A DNA stretch of 64,000 nucleotides from Macrostomum hystrix (lineage: Eukaryota; Platyhelminthes; Macrostomidae), in contig CATNEN010000039.1 in NCBI GenBank assembly GCA_950097015.1, positions 17,528,501 through 17,592,500 of the forward strand. The letters run 5' to 3'. Below the pieces are notes generated by a model. It did not search any database. It saw only the letters and a list, made by a program, of their open reading frames with translations, and was not told the DNA's origin. A program made the translations under genes and the position numbers. This document shows, piece by piece, positions 57,801 to 64,000 of this stretch. Positions within the stretch are counted from its first letter, which is position 1. Each line of letters begins with the position of its first letter.

Positions 57801-60800
57801 TTGTATGGTATCAAGCATACCTGCACGACGCCATATCATGCGCAAAGCAACGGCCTTGTAGAAAGATTTAACCGTCAGATAAAGTCCATCATCACCTGTC
57901 TAGTTGAGAAAGACCACTCCGACTGGGACCTGTTGATCCCAGCAGCTTTAGTGGCTGTTCGAACGAGTGTAAATCAGACAACAGGATTCACTCCACATTA
58001 TCTATTGTTCGGACGTGAGGCGGAGTTGCCAATAGACAGTGTTGTCAAAAGGCCCAGATTGTACTACGACTATCCTAGCTATGTAGCTGATCATGCTAAA
58101 AGAATTGAGGAGATGCAGAAGGTGGTTCAGAAGAAATTAGAAAAGGTGCGAGACCGTCGGGAGCAGGCTGCTGAGACAGTGATCACCAAGGCCGTGCCAA
58201 TCGGCGGTCTCGTATTGATAAACAATCCACAGTTGCATGGTGACGAGAGCAATAAATTTCACCGAAAGAAGAGAGCCTCTTACAGAGTGTTGGCTAAGCT
58301 TTCGGACACAGTTTTCAGAGTCCAGAAAGAGGAGAATGGAAAACTAATCGGTGCCATGATGCTGGTACACCGGAATAATCTGACTCCTGTACCGAACTCG
58401 GTCAAAGCCACGGGCATGCCCGAAAGTTCTGACATGGAGAAGAGAGAACCAACAGATAAGGGAAGGCAGGAGACTGCCCAGAAGATCCAGAAAAGAAAGG
58501 AAGTGCAACCTAAGATTCTGAAAAAGGCAGTTCAAGAAATCGAGCAAGAAGAAAGCTCTGACTCAGAAGAGGAAAGAATTCAATGGAGAGCTTGCAAAGA
58601 GACAGACATAAGTGGAAGTGAGATTGAAGAAACTGATGAAGACTCTGACACAGATTCCGGAAGTTCGGCAGAACTTATCGAAGATTCTGAAACGGAAACG
58701 GAGGAAGAGTTAGAAGAGTCGGAAGAAGATAACGAAGAAGAACCTGAAGCTGAACCACCAGACCATGATGTTGTGGAGGAACCAGCCTGTGAGGAGGAGG
58801 CTGAGGACCGAGCGGATGTAGCCAGTGGAACGGCAGCACCACTTCAGTGGCGAGAGGTGCGGTACAACCTGCGGCCAAGAAAGCCTACAGTCATCAATGA
58901 GCCAGCAGGTCCGACACCTGTCGCGAATCGCAGGGAGGCACCGCGTAAGCCTAACAAGTATGGCTTTGTGCCAAGGAAGCGGTACTCCCACTACCAGTGA
59001 CGGCAGCAGCAGCAGCGGCGGCAGTGACAGCGGCGGCAGCAGCAGCGGCGGCAGCAGCATCGGCGAAGAAGCAGAGGCGACGGGACTGAGGACGGTGACC
59101 TGATGCTACATAAAGTAAAATTGACTCATGCGGCTTAAATAATATTATTACTAAAAATATCACTCATGCTTTATTCAATTTTTATTTTAGGGAAGGCAAG
59201 TTGTAGTAGGGATGCTTTTATTATTTCTTTAAAGTCAAATTCGTGCCTATGCTTTTTGTTTGAATGCGCAAAATATTTTTTATATGTAAAATATTTAAAA
59301 TATTTTGTCAAATTCGTTTACTTTAACAAACATTTTCTTTTGTGTATATAAACGAGTGTAATTCAGTTGAGACAAATCAACGTGCCAGTGTGGCGAAAAG
59401 CAAATAAGCTATTACTGAAGAAGAAAAGTGTTGAGTTGGTTATTTGAGGCTGTGACCCTCTGATCCACAGAAAACGCCCAGCAAAGACTGGAGAATAGTA
59501 AGCCAGTGCCTTAGAAGGTTAAACCGGTCGTGCCGAGTGATACGCTACCATTAGAGAGAAAAGTAGAGAGACAAGCCCTGTTACAGTAGTAATAGTTGTA
59601 AAGAAGTAATCCTTTATCCCTCAAAAAATTTTGTGCTTAGGTATAGGCAAGCTCTTGTCATTGGAAAGTTAAATTGATTTTACCTAACTTTTTATTGATA
59701 CAATTTGTTTTTTTACTTAGGTTTAAATAATTATACAAAAATATAATTGTAGGGTGCAAAGAAGAAGACTGACATTCCTGGGCCACCTCCAAGTGACAAA
59801 ATGTAAGTCTCTTGTTCTGTTTTATTTTACTAGCTTGTTTCAGAAAATTACTTGCATAGGCCTATTACATGCACCAAAAATTTTAATTTGCAATAATAGG
59901 GCCTAATCATACTGTCTATACTAAATTAACTTTCATGCTCTCATTAGAATGGAAATTATGTAATTATTTGTAATTTTTAAAGCTGCTGATTTTTTTAATT
60001 TAGCAAATACTTATTTGGTAAATTGAATATTATACAAATATAGGGTAATGTATCATCAACCGAACAGTGTATCTTCAAAACCAAACAAGAATTTTGACTC
60101 CTTCCTTGGTCTCGTGCAAGACAGAAACAAGCTATTGTGTTTCACAGAACAACTAATTTGAAAGTTGAAGAAATTATCTACAAGCTGAGGCATGATGTGC
60201 AATGAAGCATTAAGAGGAAAGAAAGATATAGATGCTTCAGTAGAATTTTTTATTGCAAAAGCATACTTTTTAACAACATTTTTTCAGTATGTACTTTAGA
60301 CAAAGATTGTATGTGGTTGCTTGCCAATTAAATGACCATAAATGTAGTTATTTATAGAGCATGAAAAATGCTTCCAAATGACATAATTCATGATAGTTCA
60401 CTCCTTAAAATAAGATTAAACCATTCACTCAAATTATAAAACCAAACATCAAATTCTCTGTTTGGTTTGATGATACATGAAAATCATTGTTCGGTTTTAG
60501 ATAAAAAGCAGTAATAACTTTTTGTTCTATTTGACAAAATAGCAAACGCAGATACTTTTTAGAAAGATGTAACTGTTTTCTATAACTTGGCTTTTGATTT
60601 ATCATCATATCTTAAATAGAAAATCTGTAGCTTAAGTTTGAAGTTTAAAAAATACACATTCTTGTTTGGTTGATGATACATTACCCTAACAATAGTAAGG
60701 TTAAAATTAAATTCAAATTTGATCGATATTGGTAAGGCATATTAAAAAGCAAGTTTCATTATCTGTATGTGTACATTGAAAACAGGTTTTTTAGTTGCTT

Positions 60801-63800
60801 GATTATTTACTAAAATTCATAATCCTTTCTTCAAACACACAAAACAGCCTGGGCAATCTGCCAGACATCAGCAAGGCAGGCAGCTTGCACGAATTTCTCT
60901 GCCAGTTGCACGCCGATCATGGCCCGATGGCTGGATTCTATTTTGGCCAACAGTTTGTAGTCAGCTTGGCCAGTGCAGAGCTCATGCGGCAAACTGTGAG
61001 ATTGTTTGACAGACCCGCTGAGCTCTACAAACTGTTCGAACCGCTCATTGGTGAGTTTGAACAATGAGACTGACCTGTTTTGTAGAGCTTCTTCTCATGT
61101 GCCCTAATGACTGTACAAACTTATCGAAGCAAATCGACCCTAATTATATTGGCCCGTAGGCAATAGACTCGAAGGATATTGGCCTGAAGGCTATAGACTC
61201 GAAGGATATTTGCCTGAAGGCTATAGACTCGAAGGATATTGGCCTGAAGGCTATAGACTCGAAGGATATTGGACTGAAGGCTATAGACTCGAAGGATATT
61301 TGCCTGAAGGCTATAGACTCGAAGGATATTGGCCTGAAGGCTTTATAGACTCGAAGGATATTGGCCTGAAGGCTATAGACTCGAAGGATATTGGACTGAA
61401 GGCTATAGACTCGAAGGATATTGGCCTGAAGGCTTTATAGACTCGAAGGATATTGGCCTGAAGGCTATAGACTCGAAGGATATTGGACTGAAGGCTATAG
61501 ACTCGAAGGATATTGGCCTGAAGGCTATAGACTCGAAGGATATTGGACTGAAGGCTATAGACTCGAAGGATATTGGCCTGAAGGCTTTATAGACTCGAAG
61601 GATATTTGGCCCGTAGGCTATAGACTCGAAGGATATTGGACTGAAGGCTATAGACTCGAAGGATATTGGCCTGAAGGCTATAGACTCGAAGGATATTGGC
61701 CTGAAGGCTTTATAGACTCGAAGGATATTTGGCCCAAAGGCTATAGACTAGAAGGATTGGCTTGAAGGCTATAGACTCGAAGGATATCGGCCTGAAGGCT
61801 TTATAGACTCGAAGGATATTGGCCTGAAGGCTATAGACTCGAAGGATATTGGACTGAAGGCTATAGACTCGAAGGATATTGGCCTGAAGGCTTTATAGAC
61901 TCGAAGGATATTGGCCTGAAGGCTATAAACTCGAAGGATATTGGCCTGAAGGCTATAGACTCGAAGGATATTGGCCTGAAGGCTATAGACTCGAAGGATA
62001 TTGGCCTGAATGCTTGGATATGGACCTGAAGAATATCAACCTAATAGAATTTTACCACATCTGATATAACATTTACTTAAAGGTTGTTTCCCCGAAAGAT
62101 AATTCCACCAACCGACTTTCAGGCCCCAAGTCGATTCAGTACGCCAACGGAGTGGACGGCAGAACTCGTAGAGCAACCTACGATAAGGCCTTCTCACACG
62201 AAGCCGTTGGCCGGGTGATACCTGTGCTGGACGAGTGCGCAGACGAATTGCTAGCCAAATTGCGCAACATGTCGGGCAAAGGCGAGCGAATTCCATTAGT
62301 TAGATTCTGTGTCGGCCTCGCTATTAAAGCGATTTTGCGCGTCACAGTGGAACCGAATCAAGCCAGCCTGCCAGATGAGCAGGTGAGGCTTTTAATCTTG
62401 CGTTTTGAAATACCACTTGAAAATTATGCATAAACTCGCTACTTAACAGTAGAAAGACCGTGATGGGGATTTCAAATACCCACTGCCTACTTTATGATAG
62501 CTCCCAAACTTTCAAAGCCGTCCGACGCCAGCATCATAGCCGTCGAGATATTCAGCGATAATACTTGTCGAAAACCCTGGTGACAAGGAAAAAATAAACA
62601 AAAAACTTCCGAAATAAAACTCCAGAGGTCTACACTAACTACTACTGTTAGTAGTAGGCAAGTGGCTTGTTTTGATTCCTTAATTGTTTTAAACGTAATC
62701 TTATCTGCGTAGCTACAGACACAGAGTGCCAACGTCTGCCGTAGGCTCCATCGACGAATTTTAAGGATGCGCTTAATAATTAAAATAAATTATCAACATT
62801 TTTTGGTGTTTTCAGGTGGCTAAAATTAAAACTTGGTACGACCTGGCCTGGACCGAAATGGAGGCTCGCCTGACTCGAGGCGAACCAGAGCCAGGCGATC
62901 ACAGGACGCAGGTAAATTAAAAAACAGATTCGATTGCTATGAAACTTGTAAATTTGCTGGATTGCTAGTTCAGTGCTCAAACTATTCAGGCCTTCAACGA
63001 CGCAGTCTCTCAGTTGCACAAGTTTGTCGACTCCACTGTGCGTCGTCGTACCGGTCGGAAATTCGACTCGGATCTAGACAAGACCCTCACAGATCTAGTG
63101 ATTGAGCTGCACGGCTCCAAAGATCCTGACGCTCTGCGCTCTGACGTCATCTCCTACCTGATCGGCGGCTTTCACACCTCCGGCTACCTGCTTGTCTGGG
63201 CTCTGTACTTTGCCATTCGGCATCCGAAACTCGCTGACCGGCTGCGTGCCGAGACTGCCGAGGTTGTCGGACCTTCTGGCGAGGTCAACCTCGCGACAAT
63301 AGGCCAGCTGGCCTACCATCGGGCATTCATCGACGAGACCATGCGGCTGTCCTGCCTGGCTCCATTTTCGTCGCGTATTTTGGACGCCGATAGCGACATT
63401 GGCGGCCACGCGGTAAGTTTTTTTCAAGTTTTGGTCCAACCTTTGTACAGGGACCTAGCTAGCCGGTTAGATGGTACAGGGACCTAGCCAGCTGGATGGA
63501 TGGTACAGGGACCTAGCCAGCTGGATGGATGGTACAGGGACCTAGCCAGCTGGTTGGATGGTACAGGGACCTAGCCAGCTGGTTGGATGGTACAGGGACC
63601 TAGCCAGCTGGTTGGATGGTACAGGGACCTAGCCAGCTGGTTGGATGGTACAGGGACCTAGCTAGCTGGTTGGATGGTACAGGGACCTAGCCAGCTGGAT
63701 GGATGGTACAGGGACCTAGCCAGCTGGTTGGATGGTACAGGGACCTAGCCAGCTGGATGGATGGTACAGGGACCTAGCCAGCTAGATGGATGGTACAGGG

Positions 63801-64000
63801 ACCTAGCCAGCTGGTTGGATGGTACAGGGACCTAGCTAGGTTGATGGTACAGGAACTAACCCATGGCTGTCGTGTGCCCACAGCTACCAGCTGGTACGGT
63901 GTTGCTAAACGCCCTCGGAGCAGCAGGCCTCTGCAGCGACGCCTTCCCTGAGCCGGACGAGTTCGATCCAGACCGATGGACTGCTCAGCAGCAGCAGCAG
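51811..64000 (+). CDS. CYP20A1: Cytochrome P450 20A1, seven exons, 3' end outside window
   Basis: Exons 51811-51888, 59753-59802, 60848-61050, 62123-62382, 62816-62911, 62990-63412 and 63884-64000+ all join in phase. Exon 1 is a membrane anchor (MISFFVVGFAALFIVLLIGF). Exons 2-3 give DIPGPPPSDKILGNLPDI, SKAGSLHEFLCQLHADHGP and FYFGQQFVVSLASAE, characteristic of CYP20A1. Exon 6 has the I-helix GGFHTSGY, where the usual acidic residue before Thr is His, and the K-helix ExxR (ETMR). Exon 7 has PDEFDPDRW. The haem-binding cysteine lies beyond the window. CYP20A1 is an ER-anchored orphan P450 conserved in animals; its substrate is not established. Intron 1 holds a 6.5-kb LTR retrotransposon, intron 2 a MITE, introns 3 and 6 minisatellites. 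Confidence 0.88.
51889..53043 (+). other. 5' part of CYP20A1 intron 1
   Basis: AT-rich intronic sequence. A near-perfect AT-rich palindrome (about 52778-52831, TGTCATATATATGG paired with CCATATATATGACA) is the only structure seen. No gene is recognised. Confidence 0.6.
53044..53427 (+). repeat. 5' LTR
   Basis: 384 bases, TGTAGTAGGG to CCCTGTTACA. A TATA box (TATATAA, 53187-53193) marks the likely U3 promoter, with R/U5 beginning about 30 bases further on. Confidence 0.95.
53431..53446 (+). other. Primer binding site
   Basis: TTGGTGGCAGCGG, starting three bases after the 5' LTR. It begins with the TGG that pairs with a tRNA CCA end. The tRNA species is not identified. Confidence 0.6.
53488..54396 (+). 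CDS. gag: Gag-like protein of the LTR retrotransposon
   Basis: 302 residues. The N-terminal two thirds fit a retrotransposon capsid: VWLTAFDQRCETEGI, a YEEFKERIAERFG helix, EEFRGRMQGKNESVEAYSD and YIKGAKISADMREKL. A coiled, Lys/Glu-rich stretch follows, then one CCHC zinc knuckle (CFNCGKLGHIARFC, 54303-54344). It forms the particle and binds RNA. The frame is intact. The last sense codons overlap a slippery heptamer directly before the stop. Confidence 0.93.
   Translation: MDQAQVQDLMTVLAEELRNRLEIAPTRHVKIQKFTPNQDIQVWLTAFDQRCETEGIDVDHRKQELLANLDLSTAFASVQRMNLPENLDYEEFKERIAERFGRTGSPAEFREEFRGRMQGKNESVEAYSDSLIELAARAFPNMTMEQREDELVEQYIKGAKISADMREKLIFAQPANLQELKRMLRRLEAAWSMTHKGAGVRITRNGEEEEESLRATIVKQKEEIERQQKLLQELTSKMAEKQYVPRKPYVPKFLQQQNTQYNGQQFLNQNRTCFNCGKLGHIARFCPMRMGNGQQNFQNQGN
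54387..54430 (+). promoter_or_regulatory. -1 programmed ribosomal frameshift site (gag to pol)
   Basis: The heptamer GGGAAAC (54387-54393) is in the correct X-XXY-YYZ register with the gag frame and is followed at once by the gag stop TAA. After an 8-base spacer, GAGGGACG (54402-54409) can pair with CGTTCCTC (54423-54430) to make an 8-bp stem (one G-U) with a 13-base loop. Slipping -1 enters the pol frame, which is open here. Confidence 0.8.
54397..59000 (+). CDS. pol: Pol polyprotein (PR-RT-RNaseH-IN) of the LTR retrotransposon
   Basis: The frame is open from the frameshift site, about 1535 residues; the first ATG is at 54555, but translation is likely by frameshift. Protease: LIDTGAGNNFLSRSSW. 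RT: FSSLDLNSGYWQVPI and the catalytic box SYIEDIVTYS, where the first of the usual two aspartates is Glu (codon 56094-56096). RNase H: VLDTDASEG, RKELLALVDGMKHF, ARTDHKAILW. Integrase: zinc part (GHLGRDKTVQKV, ECIPCLESK), then HIDLIGPI, WIHTDNGKTF and SNGLVERFNRQ supplying the D, D and E. A long acidic tail follows (ESDSEEE, EELEESEEDNEEE). No stops or frameshifts. Confidence 0.93.
59005..59070 (+). repeat. GGC/AGC microsatellite-like tract after pol
   Basis: A run of GGCAGCAGCAGC/GGCGGC triplets just 3' of the pol stop, inside the retrotransposon. Confidence 0.8.
59189..59201 (+). other. Polypurine tract
   Basis: AGGGAAGGCAAGT immediately upstream of the 3' LTR fits the plus-strand primer site. 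Confidence 0.6.
59202..59585 (+). repeat. 3' LTR
   Basis: 384 bases. I found no difference from the 5' LTR on reading both. Followed by the target duplication GTAG. Confidence 0.95.
60043..60686. mobile_element. 644-bp TA-flanked MITE in CYP20A1 intron 2
   Basis: The left end GGGTAATGTATCATCAACC and the reverse complement of the right end are the same, extending with small differences through about 29 bases. TA sits on both sides (60041-60042 and 60687-60688), as for Tc1/mariner-type insertions. No coding frame. An inner near-copy of the end lies around 60465-60500. Confidence 0.9.
61147..62020 (+). repeat. 30-bp minisatellite in CYP20A1 intron 3
   Basis: About 29 copies of a 30-base unit containing GAAGGCTATAGACTCGAAGG and ATATTGGCCT, with an occasional two-base insertion (GGCTTTATAGAC) recurring at regular spacing. 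Confidence 0.97.
62442..62585 (+). repeat. Dispersed repeat, copy in CYP20A1 intron 4
   Basis: Matches the repeat at 37348-37470 and, reversed, 45845-46075 (AGAAAGACCGTGATGGGG, CAAAGCCGTCCGACG, CGAGATATTCAGCG). Confidence 0.65.
63440..63862 (+). repeat. 29-bp minisatellite in CYP20A1 intron 6
   Basis: About 14 copies of a 29-base unit containing ATGGTACAGGGACCTAGCCA and GCTGGTTGG. Confidence 0.97.

Larger units (their letters stand above)
53044..59585 (+). mobile_element. Complete Ty3/Gypsy-like LTR retrotransposon in CYP20A1 intron 1
   Basis: Two 384-base LTRs (53044-53427 and 59202-59585) look identical by eye, begin TG and end CA, and are flanked by a 4-base duplication GTAG (53040-53043 and 59586-59589). 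Between them are a likely primer binding site, gag, pol in the -1 frame and a purine tract. The pol order PR-RT-RNaseH-IN is that of Ty3/Gypsy elements. There is no envelope frame. Identical LTRs imply recent insertion. It lies in the same orientation as CYP20A1. Confidence 0.95.

Overview
This window is eukaryotic nuclear DNA from an invertebrate animal. The genes are split by GT-AG introns (51 bp to several kb). Their products are metazoan: an ADAM-family protein, a TRP-type channel, secreted PAN/LamG proteins, a Ly6-like protein and cytochrome P450 20A1. The DNA is extremely rich in minisatellites and mobile-element remains. A lophotrochozoan or flatworm-like animal would fit, but the species cannot be fixed from the sequence alone.

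Layout. 1-3.3 kb: broken non-LTR retrotransposon remnants. 3.36-22.5 kb: a 17-bp minisatellite that looks split by an 18.6-kb segment with inverted arms of about 0.7-0.9 kb. Inside it are (a) a 3.9-kb element with terminal inverted repeats (3582-7471) carrying a PC4-like gene and a Cys/His-rich gene, (b) a complete 13-exon ADAM gene on the minus strand (17165 to 7693) whose zinc-binding motif is lost, (c) a non-LTR RNase H scrap, and (d) a second copy of the Cys/His-rich gene. 23.5-24.3 kb: a two-exon Ly6-like gene. 24.8-25.7 kb: an 18-bp minisatellite. 28.7-32.4 kb: a large single-exon TRP channel-like gene (minus). 33.9-50.0 kb: three paralogous three-exon genes for secreted PAN-like/LamG-like proteins (one plus, two minus), whose middle exons are almost identical while exons 1 and 3 have diverged. 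43.1-45.4 kb: a long 20-bp satellite. 50.6-51.5 kb: a non-LTR endonuclease remnant. 51.8 kb to the end: CYP20A1 (plus; seven exons seen, runs off the window), with a young 6.5-kb Ty3/Gypsy-like LTR retrotransposon in intron 1, a TA-flanked MITE in intron 2 and minisatellites in introns 3 and 6.

Most of the multi-exon models were built by hand from splice sites and reading phase. Each closes into a whole number of codons with matching phase at every junction, which is strong internal support. The most notable observations are the inverted-arm composite around the ADAM gene, the predicted inactive ADAM, the exon-2 homogenisation in the PAN/LamG family, the new Cys/His module found twice in the TIR-element context, and a textbook -1 frameshift site between gag and pol of the LTR element.
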